Positions 30,308 to 39,943 of a DNA stretch of 51,798 bases are shown in pieces. This DNA is from Trichocoleus desertorum ATA4-8-CV12. GTDB lineage: Bacteria; Cyanobacteriota; Cyanobacteriia; FACHB-46. Location: contig JAHHIL010000041.1 of NCBI GenBank assembly GCA_019358975.1, positions 1 to 51,798 of the forward strand, written 5' to 3'. The translations under genes were made by a program, and so were the position numbers. Numbering within the stretch: position 1 is the stretch's first letter; each line of letters begins with the position of its first letter. Below the pieces are notes generated by a model, which searched no databases, was not told the origin of the DNA, and worked only from the letters and a program-made list of their open reading frames with translations.

Positions 30308-32149
30308 GTGCAGTTGCAGAGTGTAAGTGTAGCGGTCAAGCGTGCGTCTGGTGCTTTCGCATTAATTGATAGTTTGAAACGTCACGGCGTCAAACATATT
30401 TTTGGTTATCCCGGTGGCGCGATTCTGCCAATTTATGATGAGCTATACCGCGCGGTAGAAGCTGGCGGCATTCAACACATTCTGGTCAGGCATGAACAGG
30501 GGGCAGCTCATGCAGCTGATGGTTATGCCAGGGCGACAGGTGAAGTGGGCGTTTGTTTTGCCACCTCTGGCCCCGGTGCCACTAATTTGGTGACGGGCAT
30601 CGCTACGGCCCATATGGACTCAATTCCCTTGGTCGTGGTCACTGGGCAAGTCGCTCGCTCCGCGATTGGTAGTGATGCTTTCCAAGAAACCGACATTTGG
30701 GGGATTACGCTGCCGATTGTTAAGCATTCCTATGTAGTGCGCGACCCCAGAGACATGGCTCGGATCACAGCAGAAGCGTTTTATGTCGCTAGCTCTGGTC
30801 GTCCTGGCCCAGTTTTGATTGACGTGCCCAAAGATGTGGCGCTAGAAGAATTCGACTATAGGCCTGTTGATCCTGGCAGCATTAAGCTAGCAGGCTATCG
30901 ACCCACGGTTAGGGGCAACCCCCGTCAGGTGGTTCAAGCACTCAAGCTGATTCGAGAAGCGCGGCAACCCTTGCTCTACATTGGGGGAGGCGCGATCGCG
31001 GCTGGTGCCCATGCCGAAATCCAAGAGCTAGCAGAGCGCTTCCAAATCCCCGTGACTACCACGCTCATGGGTAAAGGCTCGTTTGAAGAGTCTCATCCTC
31101 TGGCCCTAGGGATGCTGGGTATGCACGGCACTGCCTATGCCAACTTTTCTGTAACTGAATGTGATTTGCTGATTGCAGTCGGGGCTAGATTTGATGACCG
31201 CGTGACTGGCAAGTTAGACGAGTTCGCTTCTCGTGCTAAAGTCATTCACATCGATATTGATCCCGCTGAAGTTGGTAAGAACCGAGCGCCCCAAGTTCCC
31301 ATCGTGGGTGATGTACGGCAAGTTTTGGTGGACTTGTTGCAACGCAGCAATGAAGATGGAGATGCTCGTTATTCTACGCAAACTCAAGCTTGGCTAGAGC
31401 GGATTAATCGCTGGCGAGAAGATTACCCACTCGTCGTTCCTCAATATCCTGACAGCTTGGCTCCTCAAGAGGTCATTGTAGAACTTAGTCGTCAAGCCCC
31501 CAGCGCTTACTACACCACAGATGTGGGACAGCACCAGATGTGGGCGGCGCAGTTTCTTAAGAACGGCCCCCGTCGTTGGATTTCTAGTGCTGGCTTGGGA
31601 ACGATGGGTTTTGGCTTGCCTGCGGCGATGGGAGCTAAGGTGGCTTTACCAGATGAGCAGGTGATTTGTATCAGCGGTGATGCTAGCTTCCAAATGAATC
31701 TCCAAGAGCTAGCGACCCTGGCTCAATATGGCATCAATGTTAAAACCATCATCCTCAACAATGGTTGGCAGGGTATGGTGCGGCAATGGCAGGAAGCCTT
31801 CTATGGCGAACGCTACTCTTCTTCCAACATGGAAGTTGGCATGCCTGATTTTGTGAAGCTGGCGGATGCTTTTGGAGTCAAAGGGATGGTGATCCATTCA
31901 CGCGAGGAGTTGCAGGGCGCGATCGCAGAGATGTTGGCGCATAACGGCCCCGTTCTAGTAGATGCGCGGGTGAAGCGAGATGAGAACTGCTACCCGATGG
32001 TCGTTCCTGGTAAGAGCAATGCTCAAATGATTGGGCTACCAGAGCGGGACAAACTAGAAAAAGCAGCTGAGCTGGTTTACTGTAATAGCTGCGGTGCTAA
32101 AAACATTTCTAGCAATAACTTCTGCCCAGAGTGTGGCACCAAGCTGTAA
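30308..32149 (+). CDS. ilvB: Acetolactate synthase large subunit with C-terminal zinc ribbon
   Basis: The thiamine-diphosphate enzyme joins two pyruvates (or pyruvate and 2-oxobutyrate) at the start of branched-chain amino-acid synthesis. 613 residues: a TPP-binding N-domain with the essential Glu in [20 protein letters not shown], a central FAD domain, and a C-terminal TPP domain with [20 protein letters not shown] and [12 protein letters not shown]. After the normal end come about 25 residues with CNSC and CPEC ten residues apart, a zinc-ribbon-like tail. The start is GTG 30308. The small regulatory subunit is not adjacent. Confidence 0.96.
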   Translation: MQLQSVSVAVKRASGAFALIDSLKRHGVKHIFGYPGGAILPIYDELYRAVEAGGIQHILVRHEQGAAHAADGYARATGEVGVCFATSGPGATNLVTGIATAHMDSIPLVVVTGQVARSAIGSDAFQETDIWGITLPIVKHSYVVRDPRDMARITAEAFYVASSGRPGPVLIDVPKDVALEEFDYRPVDPGSIKLAGYRPTVRGNPRQVVQALKLIREARQPLLYIGGGAIAAGAHAEIQELAERFQIPVTTTLMGKGSFEESHPLALGMLGMHGTAYANFSVTECDLLIAVGARFDDRVTGKLDEFASRAKVIHIDIDPAEVGKNRAPQVPIVGDVRQVLVDLLQRSNEDGDARYSTQTQAWLERINRWREDYPLVVPQYPDSLAPQEVIVELSRQAPSAYYTTDVGQHQMWAAQFLKNGPRRWISSAGLGTMGFGLPAAMGAKVALPDEQVICISGDASFQMNLQELATLAQYGINVKTIILNNGWQGMVRQWQEAFYGERYSSSNMEVGMPDFVKLADAFGVKGMVIHSREELQGAIAEMLAHNGPVLVDARVKRDENCYPMVVPGKSNAQMIGLPERDKLEKAAELVYCNSCGAKNISSNNFCPECGTKL

Positions 32150-32183
32150 CCTGACAGAATGCCAGAACGATTGAAATCGGTAG

Positions 32184-32207
32184 GGCAGGTCTTGTACCTG
32201 CCTTTTT
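32184..32207 (+). terminator. Rho-independent terminator of ilvB
   Basis: Stem GGCAGGT/ACCTGCC (32184-32190, 32196-32202), 5-base loop, then a run of five T. It starts about 35 bases after the ilvB stop. Confidence 0.9.
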
Positions 32208-32309
32208 CTTTTGCATAAACTTCAAGGTGATGCAAAAGGGCGTAATCCAAGCAACGAAGTAATACTAGCTGCACTCACCAAGACTGACCTTGTGTCACCG
32301 TTACGAGGG

Positions 32310-32969
32310 CTAATTGACTACTTTGACTGCTTCGAATACCTCAGCTCCAGGAACTCGAATATTGAGCGTACTCACCCCTTCAGGCACCCGTAACCAAACA
32401 TAAGCATCTGCGGAAGCCTGTTTGCGAATTCCTTGTAAAGAAATTGGGCCTGTTGACTTTTTAATGGGGTCAACAGGTTCATAAGTCGCAATAGTGCTTT
32501 CTGGCTCTTGCGCTACCGCCCCACCCACGTTGATGAAGTCATAGGCACTGACATTCTCAGCTAGACGACGAATCCGCAATTTCACATTCACCACGTCAGA
32601 GTTGCCAGTGTCAGGGTCTTGAATGCGCTCAGCTGTTAGTAGCGTTACTTCAGCTTTGTTGTCAAGGGCAAGCTGGACTAGTTTCCCTGGCTCTGTAGTC
32701 GCACTGGTGGTGGGGCTGGTAGTTGCCGCTGATGTTGAGCTGCTCGCGTCAGGATTAATTTTGGATTGGGGAGTTTTATCCGCAGACGGTGCTGGTGGCT
32801 GAAGTTGTTTGACTTGGTAGATAGCAAAACCGCTAAAGGTTAATGCCATTACAGAGAGGAGGATAGCCACCTTGGACAACAGATTACCATTGGCAGAGTT
32901 TTGTCGTTGGGAGTCTGGGCGCACAGGTGGCTTTTCAGCGTCCCGGCTGTGGGCTTTCATCAGTAACAT
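32310..32969 (-). CDS. Membrane-anchored protein with Ser/Thr/Ala linker, function unknown
   Basis: 219 residues. A basic N-terminal tail is followed by one membrane helix (about 32-53, KVAILLSVMALTFSGFAIYQV). Then comes a low-complexity linker rich in Ser, Thr, Ala and Pro (about 58-93), and a C-terminal domain of about 125 residues that looks all-beta (VNVKLRIRRLAENVSAYDFINV). It probably sits in the plasma membrane with the beta domain outside. No family recognised. It reads convergently to ilvB. Confidence 0.7.
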   Translation of the reverse strand: MLLMKAHSRDAEKPPVRPDSQRQNSANGNLLSKVAILLSVMALTFSGFAIYQVKQLQPPAPSADKTPQSKINPDASSSTSAATTSPTTSATTEPGKLVQLALDNKAEVTLLTAERIQDPDTGNSDVVNVKLRIRRLAENVSAYDFINVGGAVAQEPESTIATYEPVDPIKKSTGPISLQGIRKQASADAYVWLRVPEGVSTLNIRVPGAEVFEAVKVVN

Positions 32970-33153
32970 TACTTAGGAAGTCCTGTATTACGAGGGGGTT
33001 TGCGTATACTGAGTCTGGATCAAGATGAGGTTATTGTAAGGGAAAGCCATTGATTCTGTGATCTCCACTTGCAGCCCCTATAAATCTTGTCAGTCTTTTT
33101 ATACTCTCTTCACCGTTACTTAACAACTAATTCAAATTAGTCAGGGTGGCACT

Positions 33154-34719
33154 ATGGCCATTGCTTTTTGGAGACGTTTTATCGTCCAGCCTCTGTGTCT
33201 ATTAGCGCTAAGTACGATCTGGGAAGGATTTCAACAGCAACCTGTCTTTGCAACAACCGACTCAATTTGCCCAACTCAGATAGGTCCTGCGATCGCCCAG
33301 ATCCTCCAAGCAGAGGTTTCTCCCACTACAACCCCTCAAGCGGGAGAACGCTCATCTACTAATCGTTCCGGCTTTGCTCGCGCCCGTTGGGGAATCTTGA
33401 TTCAGACTCTCGCTTCTAAAAATGCCAAGGGTGAAACTCTGTATGCTCAAGATGGCGATCGCTATTTTTTGCCCGCTTCTAATGCCAAACTTTTGACTAC
33501 TGCGGCTGCTCTACACAAACTAAGCCCTCAATTTCGCATCCGCACCTCCGTATACCGAGATACTGGTACAAAACCAGTGAAATTACGGCTAATGGGACGA
33601 GGCGATCCGAGCTTGACAGATCAAGAGCTGGGGTTGCTGGCACAGCAATTACGCAGCCAGGGAATTCAATCTATTTCTCAGCTATTAGGTGACGAATCTT
33701 ACTTCCGTGGCCCCGTACCTAATCCCCAATGGGAATGGGGGGATATTCAGGCGGGATATGGCGCTCCTGTCAACAGCTTGATTTTGAATCAGAATGCGAT
33801 CGGGCTTCAGTTGTGGCCCCAAGCGGTCGGTCAACCGTTGCGAGTGCAATGGGATGATCCAGCAGAGGCGAGGCGTTGGCGTATCGACAACCAATCGGTA
33901 ACTGTCGGTGGAACAGAAGATGAGTTTGTAGAAGTAGGACGAGACTTGAGCCAGCCACTATTGCGAGTGCAAGGGCAACTGCGGGTAGGGGGCTTACCGG
34001 AACCTGTAGCAGTGGCGATCGCAGACCCCAGCCAGAACTTTTTGCGCCGATTCCAGCGGGCTTTAGCAGCTCAACAAATTCGCGTCGGGAAAACTTTAGT
34101 CACGCACACACCTACTCCCACCGCAGACCCAGAAATTGCCGCGATCGAATCTCCCCCGTTATCAACCCTGCTGATTGAAACCAATCGAGAGAGCAACAAC
34201 CTTTACGCCGAGGCAATTTTGCGGTCTTTAGGAGCGCAAGCGGAAGCCTCTCTGAAACAAGCTGCTGATTTATCCACCGCTGAGCAAGGTTTAGCAGTCG
34301 TCCACCAAACGCTGACCGAATTGGGGGTGGAACCAGGTAGTTACGTTTTGGCAGACGGGTCGGGGTTGTCTCGTCATAACTTAGTTAGCCCGGCGGCTTT
34401 AGTGCAGACCTTGCAAGCGATCGCTCAGTTACCGGAAGCTGAGATTTATCGTGCCTCGTTGCCAGTGGCAGGTGTGAGTGGCACCTTACAAGGTCGCTTT
34501 CGAGACACTCCAGCCCAAGGACGACTCCAAGCTAAAACAGGCACACTCTCAGGCATTTCGGCTTTGTCGGGCTACCTCAACCCACCTAACTACCAGCCTT
34601 TGGTGTTTAGCATTATTGTCAATCAATCGCCTCAACCCACCTCAACCCTCCGGCAAACCATTGATGAGATTGCGCTAACCCTAACTAAATTGCGTTCCTG
34701 TAGCAGATCTCGCTTTTAG
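33154..34719 (+). CDS. dacB: D-alanyl-D-alanine carboxypeptidase/endopeptidase (PBP4, peptidase S13)
   Basis: 521 residues, exported: a hydrophobic N-terminus (IVQPLCLLALSTIW) acts as signal or anchor. The penicillin-binding active site is complete: SNAK (S109 nucleophile, K112), SNN in NRESNNLYAEAI and KTG in LQAKTGTLSGIS. The insert between the first two motifs is typical of class C PBP4. The enzyme trims or opens peptidoglycan cross-links. Its last four bases overlap the end of the converging fraE gene. Confidence 0.93.
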   Translation: MAIAFWRRFIVQPLCLLALSTIWEGFQQQPVFATTDSICPTQIGPAIAQILQAEVSPTTTPQAGERSSTNRSGFARARWGILIQTLASKNAKGETLYAQDGDRYFLPASNAKLLTTAAALHKLSPQFRIRTSVYRDTGTKPVKLRLMGRGDPSLTDQELGLLAQQLRSQGIQSISQLLGDESYFRGPVPNPQWEWGDIQAGYGAPVNSLILNQNAIGLQLWPQAVGQPLRVQWDDPAEARRWRIDNQSVTVGGTEDEFVEVGRDLSQPLLRVQGQLRVGGLPEPVAVAIADPSQNFLRRFQRALAAQQIRVGKTLVTHTPTPTADPEIAAIESPPLSTLLIETNRESNNLYAEAILRSLGAQAEASLKQAADLSTAEQGLAVVHQTLTELGVEPGSYVLADGSGLSRHNLVSPAALVQTLQAIAQLPEAEIYRASLPVAGVSGTLQGRFRDTPAQGRLQAKTGTLSGISALSGYLNPPNYQPLVFSIIVNQSPQPTSTLRQTIDEIALTLTKLRSCSRSRF

Positions 34720-35489
34720 AATTGCCGTCTGGAGAAAATTAAGATCGCGATCGCCAGCAGTAACACTGTGTAAGCTAGTCCATACCCAGCATTTAACAAC
34801 AGTTCTCTCGGAGCTGCCAAAACTCCATAGACTGCTTCATTCTTGAGATCGAGCCGAGCCAAATCAGGTAGAAATAGATAGATGCCTTTAGTGAGACGAC
34901 GCAAATCTGGGCTGGAAGCCAAGTTGCCCAGTGTCACCAAGTCGCGGCTGAAATGCCCAACTAGATAAACGGCGAAGGTGAGTAGAGTCGCTAATAGTGA
35001 ACTGGTAAACACCCCGAACAAAATTGCCGCTGCCGTGAGTAGAGATAACTCTAGAAATAAGTAGAGGACTGCTACCAAAATGCTAACCAGGGGGTACTGG
35101 ATCTGCGCCCAAGTCAGCACCGCGAGGTAAATGGCGGTCATGAGCGACAGGAGCACAGCTAAAACTGCTGATAAACCCAGGTGTTTACCAATGACGAATT
35201 CAGCGCGGCTAATCGGTTTAGCAATTAGCACTAAGACAGTCCGTTTTTCAATTTCTTTGTTGATGAGACCAGTCCCTACAAACACAGTAATAATTAAACT
35301 CAGAACTGTAATTCCAGCTAAACCTACATCGAGCAAAATTTTGTTTTCTGTGCCCGCCGCCACTTCTGGCAACAGTCGCAGCGCCATAATCAGCAGTAAG
35401 GCAAAGAAGCCAATTAAATAGAGGATGCGATCGCGGATGACTTCCCAAAATACATTGGTGGCGATCGTAAAGATTCTGCCGAGATTCAC
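34716..35489 (-). CDS. fraE: ABC-2 type permease, filament integrity protein FraE
   Basis: 257 residues with six membrane helices of the ABC-2 permease type, starting NLGRIFTIATNVFWEVIRDRILYLIGFF and carrying GLINKEIEKRTVLVLIAKPISRAEF. It is the third gene of a minus-strand cluster fraC-fraD-fraE, the same order as in Anabaena, where all three are needed for filament integrity and normal cell-cell molecular exchange. No ATPase gene is adjacent, so its partner must be encoded elsewhere. The start is GTG 35489. Confidence 0.88.
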   Translation of the reverse strand: MNLGRIFTIATNVFWEVIRDRILYLIGFFALLLIMALRLLPEVAAGTENKILLDVGLAGITVLSLIITVFVGTGLINKEIEKRTVLVLIAKPISRAEFVIGKHLGLSAVLAVLLSLMTAIYLAVLTWAQIQYPLVSILVAVLYLFLELSLLTAAAILFGVFTSSLLATLLTFAVYLVGHFSRDLVTLGNLASSPDLRRLTKGIYLFLPDLARLDLKNEAVYGVLAAPRELLLNAGYGLAYTVLLLAIAILIFSRRQF

Positions 35490-35627
35490 CTTCTCACTCC
35501 TTTAGCAATTCCTGATGACGCGCTTAACACTATTTCTGGGGTTGTTTCTAGAGTTATTTTTGATTTAGGCCAAGTTCTTAAGCTTTCGCAAGGCGTTGAC
35601 CTGCAAAGCAAACCCCTTGCACAGACC

Positions 35628-36770
35628 CTAGGATTGCAAGGTTGGCCCCGGTTGAACCAAAGTAGGCCGACTAATAGATCCGCATTCAATCTTACTAGTG
35701 CTTGTCGTTTGCGGGAGCGCTTCAGGGGCCGCAGGGGTTGGAACCGTAGGCGTTGGAACCGTAGGCGTTGGAATTGCAGGAGTAACTGGGCCAGCAAAAA
35801 CTTGACCATTGCTACGCGCTAGAGGGCTACTGTCCGATGTTGCGTCTGGGGATGCAAGCGGGGCAGAGACAGCAGCTTCAGGAGCGGGTGAAGCCGAGGC
35901 AGGTGGGTTCTCTCCCTGGGTGACACGGCAAGTTTTGGTGAGATAGTGACTGGCGAGGTCAGAACTCGGCCCTTGCCAGAGAGCCAGCATTTGCAAAGTG
36001 TAATCTGGCTGATCTGGCAAGATTTGAGCTTGCAACTGCCATAAAGCATTTTCTTCCGAGGGAGGCAGTTGTTGCATCACGGCATTCTCAAACTCAGTTG
36101 GCTGTTGTTTGAGTGTTAGCAGCCACCGCTCTACTTCTGGCCAGGAACGCGGTTCTAGTTCCGCTTTTAGCGTAGCCTCTGCTTGATTGAGGATGATCAC
36201 ACCTGTGGGGGCTTGAGTCGTTTGCACCCCTAGTCGCACTACAAAGTTACTTTGATTAAAATCATTTGCTAACAAACTGGGATAAATCTCTAACCAGCCT
36301 TGAATCACGAAGTAAAGTTGAAACCAACAGCTAATAATTAAATTAGTTAAAAACAGAATAACGAGCCTTTGACGACCTGCTTGAGTCGGATATTTGAATC
36401 GGGGGCCTGATTGAATAAATTCTCCTAAAGAAGCGATCGCGGCTGAAATCAAGGGCCAACTCACAAACAATAGCGAAGGCCGTTCATCTAGCCACTCCCC
36501 AAACAGGAAAATACTAACTAATATACCTGTAATCCAAGGCCCTAAAGATAGCCCTCCCACCATGATTGGGTTTTCAGTGGTGAACCAACCCACACCAAAA
36601 ATCAAAAAAATCCAACCGCAAGTTGCTAATAAACTTCGAATTAAATCACCTGCCAGGGCTGCCATCAAACAAGAAAAAATACTTAGCAAAATTAAAGTCT
36701 GCCAAGAGAATGCTTTTGGTGGCAGTAATAACTTTTGCAGCGTATCAAGAATTTCTTTGACTTTATCCAT
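35628..36770 (-). CDS. fraD: Septal junction protein FraD (DUF5357) with Pro-rich tail
   Basis: 380 residues. Five membrane helices fill the first half (FSWQTLILLSIFSCLMAAL, SLLATCGWIFLIFGVGWF, GPWITGILVSIFLFGEW, a fourth near LLFVSWPLISAAIASLG and LVILFLTNLIISCWFQLYFVI). A soluble domain of about 130 residues follows, then a tail rich in Pro, Ala, Ser and Thr with tandem PTPTV units. In Anabaena FraD forms the plug of septal junctions. ATG 36770 overlaps the fraC stop by eight bases (translational coupling); the frame extends to GTG 36797. Residues 290-380 look disordered and are encoded partly by 15-bp tandem repeats. Confidence 0.88.
   Translation of the reverse strand: MDKVKEILDTLQKLLLPPKAFSWQTLILLSIFSCLMAALAGDLIRSLLATCGWIFLIFGVGWFTTENPIMVGGLSLGPWITGILVSIFLFGEWLDERPSLLFVSWPLISAAIASLGEFIQSGPRFKYPTQAGRQRLVILFLTNLIISCWFQLYFVIQGWLEIYPSLLANDFNQSNFVVRLGVQTTQAPTGVIILNQAEATLKAELEPRSWPEVERWLLTLKQQPTEFENAVMQQLPPSEENALWQLQAQILPDQPDYTLQMLALWQGPSSDLASHYLTKTCRVTQGENPPASASPAPEAAVSAPLASPDATSDSSPLARSNGQVFAGPVTPAIPTPTVPTPTVPTPAAPEALPQTTSTSKIECGSISRPTLVQPGPTLQS
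35737..35781 (-). repeat. 15-bp tandem repeat inside fraD
   Basis: Two identical units GTTGGAACCGTAGGC (35737-35751, 35752-35766) and a third degenerate one (35767-35781), as read on the plus strand. They encode the repeated PTPTV of the FraD tail and are a likely site of length variation. Confidence 0.9.
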
Positions 36771-37308
36771 TCGCTTGAGAGCTGAGGTCGAAGGCACGCG
36801 CTAATAGAATCAACAAGATTAGACTGTAGCTGCAAGCATTGGCTAACAAAATAGTTGTAGCTCTATTGGTGGCAGCTAGACCCAGTTCTCGCCGCCTTAA
36901 CTTATCACGGGCGCGATAGACTTTTGGAGTGACTACCTCTTCTTTTTGATTTCTTTGTAGCAATAGCTGTAATAACTCTAGTCCCTGTAGCTCTGCAATA
37001 AATGTGCCGAAAAAAGTAAATAAGCCGAGCATGATCAATAAAGTATTGGTATTGGTGGAACGAGCATTAAATAGGACGTAGCTAATTAAAGGGCCTTTCC
37101 AAGCCAGAGGTAAAGCGGGTTCTAGGGTAAAGAAAAATAACCAACCAATGGCTGTAGAGAATAAATTTACCGAAGCGGAGTATTCCAAGCTAATTCTACG
37201 AGTCAGGTTTAAGCGCTCTTTGAATATCATTGACTCGATCGCGATCGCTATTAATAAAAAGAGCAGTTGAAACAAGATAGCCCGCAATGGCAAAACAAAC
37301 GAAAACAC
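36763..37308 (-). CDS. fraC: Filament integrity protein FraC
   Basis: 181 residues with three membrane segments, beginning MFSFVLPLRAILFQLLFLLIAIAIE and ending in a membrane helix NACSYSLILLILLARAF. The opening LPLRA...FQLLFLL and the following SLEYSASVNLFSTAIGWLFFF agree closely with what I know of FraC from heterocyst-forming cyanobacteria. FraC is required with FraD and FraE to keep filaments together and to form septal nanopores. The start is GTG 37308, with a very strong GGAGGAGGT ribosome site about six bases upstream. It is the first gene of the operon, divergent from the CobO-like gene. Confidence 0.9.
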   Translation of the reverse strand: MFSFVLPLRAILFQLLFLLIAIAIESMIFKERLNLTRRISLEYSASVNLFSTAIGWLFFFTLEPALPLAWKGPLISYVLFNARSTNTNTLLIMLGLFTFFGTFIAELQGLELLQLLLQRNQKEEVVTPKVYRARDKLRRRELGLAATNRATTILLANACSYSLILLILLARAFDLSSQANG

Positions 37309-37380
37309 GGGTCTACCTCCTCCATAGCCGTTTCAATAAACTAGCTTTTTTAATCACTTTTCAGCACATAGTCCCTGAAT

Positions 37381-37395
37381 TTTATTTTAAATAAA
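37381..37395. promoter_or_regulatory. AT-only inverted repeat in the fraC/cobO divergent region
   Basis: TTTATTT (37381-37387), one central T, then AAATAAA (37389-37395). It lies about 50 bases before the CobO-like start in the 136-base divergent promoter region. It may be an operator or merely AT-rich promoter DNA. Confidence 0.25.
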
Positions 37396-37444
37396 GCTGA
37401 CAGCACCTCCGCTAAGATGAAACTGCACGAGAAAACTGAAAGCT

Positions 37445-38578
37445 ATGGCAAGAACTGGCGTTGGCATTCGAACCGCTCAAGCACGTTCTGAGCGGCTAGA
37501 GGGGCAAATTCATGTCTACGATGGAGCGGGCAAAGGCAAGTCCCAAGCAGCGCTGGGCGTAGTGTTGCGCTCGATTGGTTTGGGTATCAACAGTTCGGTG
37601 CAAACTCGTGTCCTCCTCTTGCGTTTTCTCAAAGGCCCCGGTCGCATGTACGAAGAAGATGCCGCGATCGAAGCTCTACAACGAGGCTTTCCCCACCTGA
37701 TTGACCAAGTTCGGACTGGGCGAGCTGAGCATTTCGGCTTGGATGACATCACTCGCTTCGATCGCCTAGAAGCCCAGCGAGGGTGGGATGTAGCTAAAGG
37801 CGCGATCGCCTCTGGTCTCTACTCAGTCGTCGTGCTGGATGAACTCAACCCAGTGATTGACTTGGGTTTGTTGCCAGTGGATGAAGTGGTCAACACGCTG
37901 AAGCACAAGCCAGAGCACATGGAGATCATTGCCACAGGGCGAGCGGCTCCCCCAGCTTTGATTGACATCGCCAACCTGCACTCAGAAATGAAACCTCACC
38001 ACCATCCCACTGCGGCTGAGCAAGGGATTGATGGCATTGAGATCTACACCGGAGCTGGCAAAGGCAAGTCCACCAGCGCTTTAGGGAAAGCCTTGCAAGC
38101 GATTGGTAAAGGCATTAGTCAAGACAAATCTCATCGCGTCTTGATTATCCAATGGTTGAAGGGTGGCTCTGGCTATACCGAAGATGCCGCGATCGCCGCG
38201 TTGCAGCAAAGCTACCCTAACTTAGTCGATCATCAGCGTTGCGGTCGAGATGCGATTGTGTGGCGGGGCCAGCAGCAAGAGCTTGACTATGTGGAGGCCG
38301 AGCGAGGTTGGGAGATCGCTAGAGCTGCGATCGCTTCTGGTCTATACAAAACTATTATTCTGGATGAACTGAATCCGACTGTAGATCTGGAGTTGCTGCC
38401 AGAAGAACCGATTGTACAAGCGCTGTTGCGTAAACCTCGCGACACCGAAATCATTATTACAGGGCGTTGCAATAATCCTCCAGCCTACTTCGATCTCGCT
38501 AGTGTACATTCCGAAATGATTTGCCACAAACACTATGCCGAGAAGGGAGTGGATCTGAAGCGAGGCGTAGATTTCTAA
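37445..38578 (+). CDS. Tandem CobO/BtuR-type corrinoid adenosyltransferase-like protein
   Basis: 377 residues formed by two complete CobO-type P-loop domains. Domain one has DGAGKGKS (26-33), FLKGPGRMYEEDAA and VLDELNPVIDLG. Domain two has TGAGKGKS (203-210), WLKGGSGYTEDAA and ILDELNPTVDLE. Both keep the Walker A and DELN motifs, so both may bind ATP. Single-domain CobO adds the 5'-deoxyadenosyl group to cob(I)alamin or cobyrinic acid diamide. The stop codon is directly next to that of the converging gene, with no spacer. Confidence 0.88.
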   Translation: MARTGVGIRTAQARSERLEGQIHVYDGAGKGKSQAALGVVLRSIGLGINSSVQTRVLLLRFLKGPGRMYEEDAAIEALQRGFPHLIDQVRTGRAEHFGLDDITRFDRLEAQRGWDVAKGAIASGLYSVVVLDELNPVIDLGLLPVDEVVNTLKHKPEHMEIIATGRAAPPALIDIANLHSEMKPHHHPTAAEQGIDGIEIYTGAGKGKSTSALGKALQAIGKGISQDKSHRVLIIQWLKGGSGYTEDAAIAALQQSYPNLVDHQRCGRDAIVWRGQQQELDYVEAERGWEIARAAIASGLYKTIILDELNPTVDLELLPEEPIVQALLRKPRDTEIIITGRCNNPPAYFDLASVHSEMICHKHYAEKGVDLKRGVDF

Positions 38579-39943
38579 CTAAAACTCAGCAGTAGGAGCG
38601 ATCGCAAACTCAGCCTGAGAACTGGTCTCTAGGGGCACATTGCCACGAAGCTGCGAGAAAATTTGATAAGCCTCTAAATTCCGCTGCTGATAACTGTTGG
38701 GAGTCTCAGAGTCAACTTTAACCAAGTTGTATTCTACATCTTCAGCATAAACAGTGAAGATGACGCTAAAGACCTCCAAAAAGTGGATGACCCATTGGCA
38801 ATCTTCTTCGTTTAAATTCTCGTAGTATCTAATTAAATCAGCAATGCAAGATTCCAAATGAGTTCGAGAATTCTTACAAATTAAAATTATTTTGAGCAGC
38901 AAAATGACCAACGTAATTGGGCTCTTCTGCATCACAAACAAAGCGAATAGAGAAGTCGGTTCTTTACGATTTTCAGTGGTCAAGCATTCAATAACTCGAT
39001 TACAAGTTCTGAGCAGTAAAGCATCATCTATCTCTCGCTCATCATAAATTTCATACAAGGACTCTAAGCTATCAAACAAAGATTTTTTCACCGATGCTGC
39101 TAAATCTTGGTTACTCATCGAGTAAATTAAGTATTTCTTCAAACCCCGTTTAAATTCGTAATAAGACAGCTCTTGCGTTTGCTTTAGAAAAATATTGGCT
39201 AGATTCGTATAACTAAACACACATTTCTTGGCAACCAATCTCTTGATTAATAGAAGTACTTCATCCCCCAATAAAGTTGGGTTCTTCAATGGATTTTTTT
39301 GAACCACACTAGATTGAGAGCGGGCAACATATAAAGCCAGATCTCGTTTATACTGCTCTTTTAATTGTCTGGACAACACTCTGGCTGTTTCTCGCTGCTC
39401 AGCTGAGTTTGTAGTATTCACAAACTGAGAGACTAACAAATAAGACGTATAGCGACGGCTCCAAGGCTTTTCTGGTTGAAAGGTACAAGCAGAAACGAAT
39501 AATTCTAGCTCTTGATAATCACTGCTTCCAATGAACTTCTCTAGCCAATAATTGAGGCGAGTTAGGATTAGAGAAGCTGTTTTGCGATTAAACTTAATCT
39601 TGGGAAATAAGCCAACTAACTGTTGAATCGCCTGATAGTTTTTGCTGGTATTCCAGTTGTTAATTAGAATGTAGCAAGAGCGTTTAAGTGTGTTGCGAAA
39701 CTCCTGCTCATCATTGGACACAATAATTTGATATAGTGCTTGGTTCACTTCAGAACTAGTCATATTAACTGAGTGGACAAACAAGCTTTCAAACTCCGTT
39801 AAAGCAACCTCTGGAGAACATTGCTTGACTGTATTGATCAAGAACTCATAGATGGTTTCCTGAGCGTGCTCAATTCTCTTTGTAGAGGGCTGAAAATGAG
39901 GTTCAGGATGGTAATGCTTGACTGGAGGCTCTTTGATTAACAT
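38579..39943 (-). CDS. Large mostly helical protein, function unknown
   Basis: 454 residues, without signal peptide or membrane segments apart from a moderately hydrophobic helix at about 340-352 (PITLVILLLKIILI). Composition is rich in Leu, Glu, Lys, Asn and Ser, with repeated helix-like segments, suggesting an alpha-solenoid or scaffold. The coding style is more AT-rich than the flanking genes and HIP1 octamers are nearly absent. No motif or family was recognised. Confidence 0.7.
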   Translation of the reverse strand: MLIKEPPVKHYHPEPHFQPSTKRIEHAQETIYEFLINTVKQCSPEVALTEFESLFVHSVNMTSSEVNQALYQIIVSNDEQEFRNTLKRSCYILINNWNTSKNYQAIQQLVGLFPKIKFNRKTASLILTRLNYWLEKFIGSSDYQELELFVSACTFQPEKPWSRRYTSYLLVSQFVNTTNSAEQRETARVLSRQLKEQYKRDLALYVARSQSSVVQKNPLKNPTLLGDEVLLLIKRLVAKKCVFSYTNLANIFLKQTQELSYYEFKRGLKKYLIYSMSNQDLAASVKKSLFDSLESLYEIYDEREIDDALLLRTCNRVIECLTTENRKEPTSLFALFVMQKSPITLVILLLKIILICKNSRTHLESCIADLIRYYENLNEEDCQWVIHFLEVFSVIFTVYAEDVEYNLVKVDSETPNSYQQRNLEAYQIFSQLRGNVPLETSSQAEFAIAPTAEF

